From Rhyacichthys aspro (lineage: Eukaryota; Chordata; Actinopteri; Gobiiformes; Rhyacichthyidae): 64,000 bases of DNA. A program made the translations under genes and the position numbers. The stretch is from NCBI GenBank assembly GCA_036850595.1, contig CM072152.1:16753207-16817206 (forward strand). Reading direction: 5' to 3'. Shown one piece after another: positions 50,962 through 62,664 of this stretch. How positions within the stretch are numbered: position 1 is the stretch's first letter; each line of letters starts with the position of its first letter. The notes beneath the pieces are model-generated. The model worked only from the letters and a program-made list of their open reading frames with translations, was not told where the DNA came from and ran no database searches.

Positions 50962-53900
50962 TCATAACAAAGGCTTCTCCCAGCTCTGTTTAGATCCCCT
51001 CCAAATCTGAAGAAGAAAAGAACACGATTAAATTTGACCTTTACTTAATTGTATATTTAATCATGCATTTGCAACAGCTGATTTTTTCATGGCCCAAAAT
51101 AACCTATAAAAATAACCTACCCATCAGTGAAAATGACCCCTCACACTTCAGTGGATTTTCCAACAGAGGTGTTATGAAGCTGAGGGAGGAGCAAAAACAT
51201 TTACTTTAATGTCATAACCTATGAATGAGTATGAATAAATAAAAACACAGCTAAACTTTAATGAATAAATGAAAGCAATGATGACATCTCTGAATGGACT
51301 TTCTTTACAGTACATAAGCATTACCTGGTCTTGTTTGGGCTTGTGTGTGACTTGAGGCTGAGCGTTCTCTGGAAATCCCGATGTATCATTTGGAAGACAA
51401 ACTACTGTAGATGATTCAGTACAAACTCCTGCCTCTTTAAGTGTGATCGTAGAGGAACACACCGAGGAGGCGTCCTCTGCCCCAACAGTCGAGTGGTAAC
51501 TGAGACAGGAGCTGCTGAAGCCACTCACACTCTCCCCTGACGACTCTGAGCTGTCCACTAAAAATAATAACACTGGGTCAACTGGTGCAAGACGAATTAA
51601 ATCCAATACCAAAATATTCAGTGATGAACCTAATAGTTTCACTAATAATCTAATTTGTTGATGACCAAACAGATGAGATTCTCCAAACACCACTTAGTTT
51701 ACTGGCTTAAATGTCCTTGGCTTTTTAAAGACTCTTTAACCTCAACCTTTACTCTCTGACCTTGTTCAGGCAACAAAAACATTCTTGGTCCTAAAACCAA
51801 CTGGAAACACTTAAGTCAGACTCCAGGTGTGAGGAGGATACATACGCCCCGGCAGACTAAATGAGACAAATGTGACTGCAGTGTCTCATTTAATTGTATA
51901 TTGTCCTTTATCTGAACCTATTTAAATTGTTCACATGAGATGGTAATGTGCCCATCCACTCAGAGTTATTTATTGGACAATTTTATAGATTTTCAGGCTC
52001 CATACTTTGAGGTAAAAGTTGCATAGCATTGCTTTGTAATTGCATTAAATCATTTACTATTTGTTAGTACAGTGTAGAAACTTACAGAGTAAATTTTGAC
52101 ACCCATTTTCATGATCCAGGTCGTCCACCTCCAAAAGTCCAGGAGGAGATATATATCCCTCCCCCATCCCCCGCTTTGCCCCACACAGGTAACCCACAGG
52201 GGACAGGGAACCCCTTCCAGATGAGGAAGAGGAAGATGAACTGCTGGCTGAACCAATCGATTTCTGCCGCACCACAGGAAGCGCATCTTGTGACCCCAAT
52301 GATCGAACAGAGGAGAGCACCTTGCTTTCTAAAGGGAGATGAAACTTATGAGAAGAAACAGAAGGAGGAGTGCGTTTGATATCCAGCTGACTGACGTAGA
52401 CGAAGCAGTCATTACCTTTTCCTATCAGGACATAATTGACAGCTCTGGTGTTAATGGCAGCTTCACTGGGCTGGATGTCCATGAAAGGTTTATTTCCAAT
52501 ACCCAAAAAGACTCTCTCCTGCATGCGGACCTCTAGTAAACAAAGGAAGCAGAGCATTTATGGATATAGATTTTTTTATACACATTTTCATAAAGGAGGA
52601 TTGGAGGAAAGGAGCTGTGCATGTGTGATGGCTGCTACCTTTGTTGCGTACTGCCTGCTCCCACAGGATCTGCCCCAGGTCTTTGGTCCAGGCCTCCTTC
52701 ATTTGCCGGTTAGAAGCTTGAAGTGTATAAGTGTCCTGAGTTTTTCTCTTTCTGAACCAAATCTCAAAACACAAACCGCTGTCCCCACAGTTTTGGGTTA
52801 TACCAATGTCTGATGTCTAAAACAAAGGAGCATGAAAAAATGTGTTACATCATATGGCTTTCATAACTGCAAAGTTTCTGCTTCATCCAAGGTCTGGCAA
52901 AGATGTCTGTATGTAGTTATCAGGAGAATTATCCATAGGGCATCCTCAAAGGGGATTTTGAAAGCCAGTTGTGTAGTAGACTTTGTAAGTATCATGTCAT
53001 TAATAAGATTTTGTTATTTCTCACAGATCCTCCTCCTACAACTGTGATTTAAATTGAAATTGCTGTATTTGCTGAGATCAACACAAGACATACTAATATT
53101 TAGTCCTTTCTAATAGTGACTCACCACACGGAAATTACTGGAAAACACATTTAATTTTCTTGCAGATAAGAAAATTACTTGGAAGAACATTACTTGGCTG
53201 TTGCCTCACACACATGTAGACATTAAATGTTTGTGCAATCCTTACTACTTCCTTCTTCACTTCCTCTATTACTTCGATGTTCACACCAGGTCATACAAGG
53301 ATCAAATGTGAGTATGCGTGTATATGTAAAAGCATGTCTACCTTGAATGACTGTTTGTAGATGTATGTTTCATTCCCAACATCAGTTTTTCTGGTTTTGC
53401 TGAACAGGACAAGCTCCTGAAACAGGAAAATGTGACGGAAACACTTTTTCTTCCTGAATGTAACCAAGAATTCGTCCTGGCGAATCAGCTGTCCTTGCTC
53501 CTTCAAGTTCACCTGCAAGAAAAATGAAAAAAGGACTGAATAAAGCTGGCAATGAATAGGCAGGAACTGATAAATAATGCACTGCAGTTTTCAAATTCCT
53601 CTCAATCTAATAATTCTAATCCCTCTTCTAATAATTGCACAAAATACACAAAATGAACTCCTTTCTCTGTTTCCTTAGGCCAGCATCCCAAATGCTATTT
53701 CCTCAAGTTTAATGGAAAATCTCCACTGTTTCACTTCTCTGATACTGTGTAGAGCATGACTGATGACTGGAATTAATGATAAATATCACTATCTTTCTCC
53801 ACACCCTTTTCAAATATTGTGAAAACATGTCTGTACTGAGTTCCTCACTCACTTCTCTAAATTCCAATGTCGCTGCTTATTGCTTAACACTTATTATGAA

Positions 53901-56900
53901 TGTATCTTTACTTTCCTGATGAGTGACTGTGAGTCTACTGTTTTATGAAGGGCTTCTTACATCACACTGGTGGATGGCATCCATGGCCAGGAGGTTGTTG
54001 CCATGGCGGAGCTGAAACTGGACAACCTCGAGAGCGGCCTTGACCTCCGCCAGCTCTCTGGCTTGTGCCGGGCCACACTCTTTCATCATGTCTTGTAGCA
54101 GGAGGCTGTACTTGCTGATCCGCTGAATAGGTTTCAGGAGGTAGGACCACAAGTCCATTTTGTCGCCCAGTTTCACCTGCTTTTGCTTTTACCATAAAAG
54201 AGAGAATAAACCATTCAGTTAAACCTACACCTGAAGGTTGAGAAGTGTGATGAAGATAAGCTCACACATTAACGAAAAACATTTGAATTAGTTAAAAATG
54301 TTAAGGAGTTATTTAGAAGTTTTTATTAGTGATTTTCTTTTAGAGGATGAAACCATAGCTTCTCACCTTAAAGAATGACTTCCCATGGTTGATGAGAAGA
54401 CCATCGGACACTGGTTTGTTTTTGCTGTATAGGGCATACAAAGCAAAGCTGTCCCTCTAAACAGAACAAAGAGCAAAAACAAAAAACCATCAGACCATTG
54501 TTGTTATTACGATGAGCAGTAAAAAAAACAGTGTGCAATCACTGACTGGGTTGTGAACTATAAAGCTTACAGATGTCTGAGCACACACCATGTGCTGTTT
54601 CACATCTGAGGTAGACTTTCTTCATACCAGCACTTTCAGCTTATATTGACCATGTACTGTTTCACATCTGAAGCAGACTTTGTTTATACCAACACTTTCA
54701 GCTTTTACTGAGTGTTTTGCAAGTGTGAGCGGTCTACAAGACACTGAGCTTACAGGACATTATGCAGAATTTGTCAGCAATTGAGAGTTTGTGTTACCTA
54801 AATGTATAAATAGGGCATTAGAATTAAGAAACACATACAGGCACATATTATTTTTTACATTAATATATCAAATCTCTGTGTATGGCATTTAGAGTATAAC
54901 TAAAAGAGTTTTATGTACCATCAATATCAAAAGCCAAATTTCATTTTTTCGTCCTCCTTTGACATTAAACCTACATGTCTGAGAAAGCAGCGTCCCACTC
55001 GGAACGGTTCGTTGACACAGCTCTCCAACTCATCCAGGAAGTAATGTCGATGAAAGTCATGGAGCTTCTCTAAGTTGCCAAAGATGTTTCCCCTCTGGCC
55101 CCTGAGGTCCTGAGGAACATCTGCCCTCTCAAGCTCAGGGAAGTAGTGCTCTCGGACATAACCCAGAGCTTTCACATACTCTCTCTCTGTGGAGAGCAGC
55201 TCCTCTATGATCCTCCGCAGTTTCCTTTTGCAAGAATAAAACAAGTATTGTAGTCAGACCCAGGTGAATATGAGTGATACAAAGAGTTACATCATTATCT
55301 GTAGGTTTTCCCACGACAAAGGGCTTTATCTGTAGTTTAATGGTGTTGAACATATGATAGTGTTACAGGGAAAGGATGATTCCATTACTTACAAAACATT
55401 GCTACCATTGTTTTCAGTTGGTGTGAGTAATGTCTCGGGGGTCCATAAATCTTTAGGGCTCTGGGTGGAGACTGTACATCCTTTAGTGAGACCGCCCTCC
55501 TCTTCATAAGTGTCACTGTTGCTCACTGAGTGTGCAGTCTCACAGGGAACAGGCAGCTTTTGGCCGGACGTCAGGTTTTGTTCCAGTGGCTGTGTCCTGT
55601 CCTGACAGTGTTTGTGTCGTACATTCAGAGGTTTAAAGTCAGAGACAAGTGTCAGACATGAGCTCACTTTAGATCCCTCACTCAGGGAGCGGCCCAAGGC
55701 TTTGTGAGGGGGAAACTCCCTGTGTTCATTAGAGTCGACAGTCCTCAGATCTGCCTCACTGTGATGCTCTCTAGGCTTGCATTTAATATGGCAGGAACCA
55801 TTTTGTACAGCAGTGTTCCCATTTTCTCCCAGTGGCTTTGAATGATTTTTATTGCTTCCCTCAAACCCAGGTTTTAAAGGTAGATTTGAACTCGCACTGG
55901 CCATGTTTTCTTTTGCACAGTCCGCAGTATTGACTAACTCCTTAAAAGAAGCTGTCTGCTGCTCATTCTTCCCAGCTTCACTCCCTTTCCTCCTGTTCTC
56001 CATTCCTGCAGCTTTAACTTGATGGTCTGCAGATGTGGCCTGCTGCTTTTCAATCTTATCTAGGCATTTCTTCTTCTTCTTTTTCTTCTGCATCTCATCT
56101 ATACGCTGCTTGACTTTTTGGCACTCAAGCCAGGCTGCATTCCAGACCCTCATCAACCCTGAGCCCCCTGATCCCACAGCACAGGCCTTAGCTTTAAGAG
56201 CCTGGAAATGTGAGGTGGAGAATTCGCCACCTAATCTCTCTTCATACGTCTGCAGTGTACTTAGACTGCTCTGAACCGAGTAGCACTCCCGCTCTACCTG
56301 CTCCAGAAAGTCACAGCATTCTTTGGCCAAGGAAGATGCCTAAAAGTTAAACAAAAGACATCTTGTATTAGAGCATATCATTTAATATTATTGTAATTTG
56401 TGTCATAAAACAAACAAACAAACAAACAAACAAAATGTGTTTTGGCACATACCTGATCACAGAAGCGATAAACATGCAGCAATATTTCCATTTCTTTGTG
56501 CCTCTTTTCCGCCCGTAACATAAAATCATTCATATTGGATTTGAAAGTATTGACCAGTGTTTGAAAAATGTCTGTAGCAGGGCTGGACTCACTGGTGCTG
56601 CCCAGAATTTCTTCTGCTTTCGTCACCAGTTTGGAGGAGTACTCCTGTTTCTCCTGCAATCAGTGTGTGGAATGTACAGGAGATTAATTAACACATTAAA
56701 TAAATAACACATCTGTGGTCATTAAAAAGAAGTGAATCTGTTTCATTGGGCTTAAATTGTGAAAGAGTGGTTCAGGGGGCATGGGACATCATTTTCACAC
56801 ATGGATTGGCCACCACAAAGTCCAGACCTACTCCCCATTGAGAATCTTTGGGATGTGCTGGAAAAAACTTTGTGCAGCGGTCAACTCTCCCATCATCAAT

Positions 56901-59900
56901 ACAAGATCTTTTTTTATTATTGCAAAAATTAATGCAATTCTGGACGAGAATAGCATTGCATGTCATGTCATGTCCAGAGCATAATCCTCCATGCAGTTGT
57001 TATTCAATGGGAGGCTCTTGTCTACTTGCTTCGTTAAATCTAGGTGGTGACTTTCTTTTTGACTGGGAAGTGTAGTCTCGATTTGTTGATATTGAAGTAC
57101 CTTAGCTTGAGTGAGAAATTCTTTACAGTGCTGAAAGGCCTGTTCAGTAGCAGCTAACGTATCTGTGGTGTACGAGTCCTTTAGAATCTGCTCTCCTTCG
57201 GTATTGAACCATGTCCCAGTCTATAAAAAGTAGTGTACATCATTTAACTTTTACAATAACTTTACATTTCTTTTTACAAAACATTCTTCATGTTTCAAAG
57301 AGACAGAACAGAACAGTAAATACCTCGCTGATGTTGGCTTCTGTCTCTCGGAGCGTGAGGAGAAACTCCAGGTGCTGTAGTGACTTGTTTGATCGCATCA
57401 CAAGAGCATGTAGATTCTCCTCCACCTGGTTGTACAAATGTGTGGCTGAATCCAAAGCATCTCTGTTGAAGAACAAAGAATTAACTACTTGATGAGACCA
57501 ACAATGTCCAATAATGCTGCAATGGTCACAAAAGCATAAAGAGTTACTACAGTTTGTTTAGTTTCAAATCTGTACTAAATATAGATAAAGTTGTCATTTT
57601 GATAAATTGTTTTTTGGTGTCAATGTAAACAATAAAATACAAATAAATAAAATGTGTGTAAGGTGGTGATACCTGTAGTCCTCAGACTGTGGAAATCTAT
57701 GCTCCTCTCTCCTGACTCTGGCCAGTACAGACCCTCCTTCTCTCTGTAGCATCACCAGTCGAGCATCTTTTAACACTACCTTCATTAAAGCCTTCTGTTC
57801 TTCAATACATTGCTGTACATCCTGTTACACAATACAATAAAAATATATTAATAGATCATCTGAAATGAGAACATTATTATAATGACTATGAATTACCTGG
57901 GCAGTGTCCAACTTTTTAATGCCTTCCACTTTTTTGATTGCCTTTTGCAACAAAATGTCTGCCCCTTTCAAATCAGACTTGAAAGAGACTAATCTCTGAA
58001 ATTAAAGAATACCAAGAGATTTAATTTCTTCTTAAATAGACATGTAGTGTCCGCATAGCTAAAAGGTTGTTTGCACTAAAACTAAATATAATGAATAAAT
58101 AAATAAATAAATAATCATATGCATTAGTTTAACAGCAACAGTAATAAAAGTAAATACCTGATGAAACTGGAGCCAGTCTGTATGGCTGTACGTAAATGTC
58201 CCTCCAAGGTCGGAGGTCAGCTGTGATGATTCAGCTGTTTTGTTCAGGGCTTTTGCTGAAGTGACCACATCCATCTAATTATAATGACAAAGATAAGTTA
58301 CAATGAACACCTGAAATGAAAACATGAAATGAAAACAAGTGATTGAAATAAATTGTATAAAGTTGTTACCTGGAGTCCTGTTTGTTTTTCTGGGCGTGGG
58401 CTTGTGTCTTTATCTACGAAAACTACAATACTGTGGACAGCATGTAGAGCTTGCTCCTGTAAAAGGTAACATAAGTTAATGAAGTCACTTAATTCAATTA
58501 ATTTAGTTAATTCAATTAAAGAAAAATAAATTAATTGTATAACTTGTTTAAACTAAATAACCTTTCAAAGTAGGAAAATGAATACACATATATTGTACAA
58601 ATAAATATGGTCTTTTAATTGAGACTAGTGAGAAGAAACAGTCAGGGGCAACTGGCTCCCCCTTGTGGATTAAAGTAAAAATAGCAAATCAACAACTTGT
58701 GAACTGGAGATGGACTTAAGGACAACAACATAAACTAAAATGGTTACATTAATGTATACCTCTTGTTGTCCTTATCAATGGAGGCCCTCATTGACCGTTG
58801 TGTTTACACTGGTGTATGCCTAGTTCTACAGTGAAGTCAGACATACTGTTTACTGGGCATGTGTCTGCAAGTGTGTTATTATAACCTGGGCCATCAGAAG
58901 AGCCTTGTAGAGACAAGGTAGAGGAGGCTTTTTCCTGGCATTGATGACCAAGGTCATGCCCAGTTCTCGAACATCTTTCCTACAACAGAAGTTAGACACG
59001 CAGGGCACATTAAAACTTGTTTCATTCAACACAACTGAGTGTTTTTAACTTTCATATGCCACACTCTCCTTCACAAATCATATTTACTACTTAAGGCATT
59101 TTGAGGCACTGCTCCAAATGGCCTCATCTTGAGTTACCGTCGAGTGGTCCACATCAGACATGGCTGCTAATTCTAGCGAGACACTGCATACCAGACGGTT
59201 GGCAGCCGGCCTGACTATAGCCTATAGCTCTTAACTGAGGACAGGGTAAGGCCAGGCTTTCTGGTCCAACTTTTGAACTTCAAAGCCTCTATTACAGCTA
59301 GTGTAAACAAATAGTTCCGTTAAAATGTTTGCTGTTACACCACTTAGGATAAAAAGTGAAACAACTGTTTAAAGGTCAGCAGCACAGAGCAATGCTGGAT
59401 TTAATACTAAAATAGTTGTATGGGCTTAAAATTTGAATGAGCTTTTATATTGTTAAAAATGACTTAAGTAAATGAGGCATTTATTCCTGCAATGAAACTG
59501 TGGATTTTCAATTTATGTTCTCATGCCTCCTTGTGGACAAAATATATATTACAGTCTATAAAGTGTAAGGCAGCAACTGCATACTAGAAGATCAAGGACA
59601 TCTAAGTCAAATGAATTAAAGCCCCTTGATTTTATAGCTGTATTTCCCCTTACCTTGGTATGGTGTGTAGATAGAGCAATAATTTACAGACACTCTGAGC
59701 AGAAATGAGAGGAGATGCCCACTCCTTTCGGTCACCATAAACCTCCACGACTGCCCTGCCCGTCCTGTCTCTGCTGCCTTTAGAGGGACACAAAGACAGA
59801 TTTTTAGTTTTACAGAGCACTATGACTAACAACCTCAGAATTAAATAAATGCCTTTATAATAGCACCAGATGCTTAAGTCATTTTGTCTAGGGTACCTGG

Positions 59901-62664
59901 TAAACAAATGATGCCCAGTTCAAGAAGCCCACAAACATTTCTGAAATGGGATTCTTCTGTCTGTGCAGCATTGACAGAGTCAGGCTGAACAAGAGGAAGG
60001 GAAGTCATGCTGGTCTGGATTTCGGATTCTGTTCGTGACTGGGAATCTGTGAGTAAGTGCAAATAAATGATTTAGCATAAAAACCAAACATATATTTCAC
60101 AGGTGAAGTCAAAGCGTCTTAAGTAGTGAGGTGAAGTATGTGCAAACAATTGTACCTATTAGCCTTTGCCCTTTTATACAAACAGAAATAATTTAGATAA
60201 GCTGCAATGTAACATAAAGCCTTCACTCAACATGGCTCTATACATAACGTTTACACACTGGACATGCTTTGTGTAAGACTGTAGTGGCTTGGCTTTGAAT
60301 TGAGACGTCCTAAGTTGCTTCTCCTAAATCAAACAAAGCCTTGTCTGTGTTCTCACTCTGATCTGCTGTAATAGTCCATGACAAGCATGTCTCCAGTCAA
60401 GATCTCAGCTTGCCCTTCTGAGGGCACCAGGGTGCATGTTGGTGGGTGCAGGGAACACAGAAACCTTTTTGCATGCAACACTGTCTTTCTACATTAAAGG
60501 AACGTCTGCTTTTCTTTTGACCCTCCCTTGCAGTGGGGCGCTGAATGCTATTTCCTTTCACTCCCTTGGTAATGGGAGTGACGTGAATCTGATCGCAATG
60601 CCAAAGAACCCAGACAGCAGCGGGAGAATCCCTGGAGGAACATCATACTGAAGTGCGATCTTTGACATTTGAACCTGCCTTCGAAAGAGCCACGATGACC
60701 TTTGACTCATGAGGGAGCATGTTCCCTTAAGCACGCGAGGATGCGGTTAGGTTTCAATCAGTATGCTTGGTCTGAAAGCTCCCTGAGCTGTCGAGCATTC
60801 ACCATCATATTAACAAATGAAACTAAACAGAGAGAAATTAAAGCATTAAAAGGTCAGTGTCTTGATGTAACTCACCATTTTTGGGGGATTTCCATCTTTC
60901 CTGCTTGGGAGTTACATGATCCATCAGGTCACCCCTCTTACAGTGCATGACACTGTTAATCATTTCAGGGTAAATATCACTGTGGCTTCTGGTATGAGGT
61001 TTATAAAGAAGTGGATTTCCTTTAGGGGTCTCTGACACAGTGGACAGAGACCTCATCTTTGCTTTGTGTTTCCCTGATGGTTTCACAGCCTCCATCTTTT
61101 GATGCAGCTTTACGTCACCTTTAGAGATATCCAATAAAACATCCAAAGTCCCCCTTGCACTGACTTCTGTCTGGATAAGAAACTGGTTAGTGTGATCTTT
61201 CACAATGTCAGAAAATTCAGAAGTGCTTTTTAAAGCCATGTTTTCAGAATTTTTTGTGAGGTCCTTCAGGTGACATGCAAATTTTACAGTCGCTGGTTCA
61301 CAAAACTGTCTGAACTGACAGAGCTCCTGACCCATGACAGGCTCTTTACAGTGATTTGAAGACGTTTCTAGTACATCTTTTGGGTGATCTGATGTGCCAG
61401 TAGAATGAACCTCCCTCTCCTCACAACAGCTGACCTCATCCAACGCAGATAAGAGGTCCACTGTCCCCTTCTCAAAAGCGACCGGGTTTTTCAATGCTGC
61501 TAAATAAGACTCTCTGTACCTACACTTCAAGTCTTGATCAGTAGGCTCAGGCCCCATCCCTATTTGACCACATGGGACACAGGGTTCCTCTGAGTACTGC
61601 AGGGTTTGTCCACATGATGCCAAGCAGTGCGTCACCCCAGGAATAGACGGAGCTGTTTGGACTGGTTTGAACAAGCCAGAACCTAAATGATGCAAGTGGT
61701 TGTCATGCTTTTCCATAAACTCTTTTTCTTTTGCAATTTCCACCAGGTCTACATAGTCCCCCTCTATTTCCTTATTGTTACGGCTGTCCCATGTATTTGG
61801 TGAAACCCAACCCACAGGTTTGATTAAAGGTTTAGATTTTCGCACTGATTTGACAACTCTTGAGGAATAGCTTGAATGTCTCAAAGAGGCTGACATCCTT
61901 TCTTTGGCAGGAAGAGCCATCTCCAGTGGAAGAGTGGAGGAGTTGAAATGTGATGGATTCGAAAAACGTGTTGGTTCAGAGAGGGCCTCATTAAAGACTG
62001 GGGCCAGAGTTGGTATTGTTTTTGGCTTGTCAAGAAACTCTGGTATAGCAATTTCAGCCCAGGGCATCTTGATTACTCCTTGGTCAGTGCAAAGTAGACA
62101 GCGTGACAGAGGAGTCCCATGGCGTCCTTCATTGACTTCCTGCAGCCACTCCTCGGTGAAGATACAGGGGTAGGATGTCTCTGGGACAGGGGTCTCCTCC
62201 ACTTCCCTGCAGCCCTCCTCTAGAAGACTTTTGAGGACGATACGTGCAGCCTGGTCCCCAAATGGTTCCACTTGGAGGTAGAAGTCTCCAGGACGAAGCA
62301 GCAGAGGGTTCACAGGGGCCAACTGGATGACAGTTTTGTCATGGAGACACAGAGGCCAGCCCTCGCAGCGAAACACCACATCACAGTATCCGGCCTGAAA
62401 CAGAAGCACAGCTGTTCAATACTGCACTAGGAAGAAAACCTGCATCTGTAAAGTGTAGGTACTCACACATGCTGCCTGTTGAACACTTTCCAGTAGGTGT
62501 TTAGATGGTATGAGAAAGTCCAGCAGGCACTGCAGTGCATCACCATGGTAACGTTCTTCAATAGTTCGAAACAGCTGGCTCAGGACAATGGGCGCCGTGG
62601 CCTCGAAAGGAGGAAAGAGGGAGGAGAGGGCAAACTGGATCGACGAATCCAGAGATTCTGGGTT
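50962..62664 (-). CDS. kiaa1755: Large RhoGEF of the PLEKHG4/quattro/ARHGEF40/KIAA1755 family (22 exons, 1831 codons seen)
   Basis: Exons in transcription order: 62664-62467, 62394-60876, 60046-59897, 59777-59654, 58979-58886, 58456-58370, 58274-58158, 57995-57897, 57821-57673, 57462-57324, 57220-57101, 56653-56453, 56339-55393, 55224-54975, 54456-54367, 54185-53961, 53512-53342, 52816-52639, 52532-52416, 52328-52086, 51557-51325, 51006-50962. All phases join to one 5496-nt frame. Domains, numbered from the first residue seen: conserved N-terminal module 1-165 (FPPFEATAP, GDFYLQVEP); long disordered region to about 600; Sec14-like segment 605-763 (GRAVVEVYG); spectrin-like helices 764-1060; basic linker with Lys7; Dbl-homology domain 1315-1503 (ELLSTEREYVKAL, ALYSKNKP); PH domain 1504-1625 (FLFQELVLFSK); Ser-rich tail. 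It should catalyse GDP/GTP exchange on Rho GTPases. Position beside tgm2 supports KIAA1755. The first exon starts without Met (NPESLDSS), so a short start exon lies upstream, unseen. Confidence 0.88.
54588..54711. repeat. 62-bp tandem duplication in a RhoGEF intron
   Basis: Two adjacent units, 54588-54649 and 54650-54711, both starting CCATGT(G/A)CTGTTTCACATC and sharing CACTTTCAGCTT, differ at roughly 9 of 62 positions. They lie in the intron between the first two exons of the Dbl-homology domain. Confidence 0.8.
56411..56434. repeat. CAAA tetranucleotide microsatellite
   Basis: Six perfect CAAA units immediately inside the donor side of a RhoGEF intron; read on the gene's strand this is a TTTG run. 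Confidence 0.9.
56770..56990 (+). pseudogene. Tc1-like transposase relic in a RhoGEF intron
   Basis: On the plus strand, antisense to the host gene, codons give HGTSFSHMDWPPQSPDL followed by LPIENLWDVLEKTL, the Asp-Pro-Ile-Glu-Asn-Leu-Trp region near the C-terminus of Tc1-family transposases. The frame then breaks; DNA resembling later transposase codons (ATCATCAATACAAGATCTT, ATTAATGCAATTCTGGACG) continues to about 56990. No start, no upstream catalytic residues and no terminal inverted repeats are visible. It is a truncated, non-functional fossil within the 447-bp intron 56654-57100. Confidence 0.85.
58092..58114. repeat. AAAT tetranucleotide microsatellite
   Basis: About five AAAT units in a RhoGEF intron just downstream of the exon 58274-58158 in the direction of transcription. 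Confidence 0.8.

Noticed and set aside
54170..54195. Alternative acceptor at 54180 for the RhoGEF exon 54185-53961
   Set aside because: AAGCAG at 54185-54180 would drop two codons in frame; both are possible, but the 54185 site keeps the Lys-Gln-Lys pattern expected at this point of the Dbl domain.
56035..56274. Phenylalanine-rich plus-strand open frame
   Set aside because: Antisense of the lysine tract in the large RhoGEF exon.
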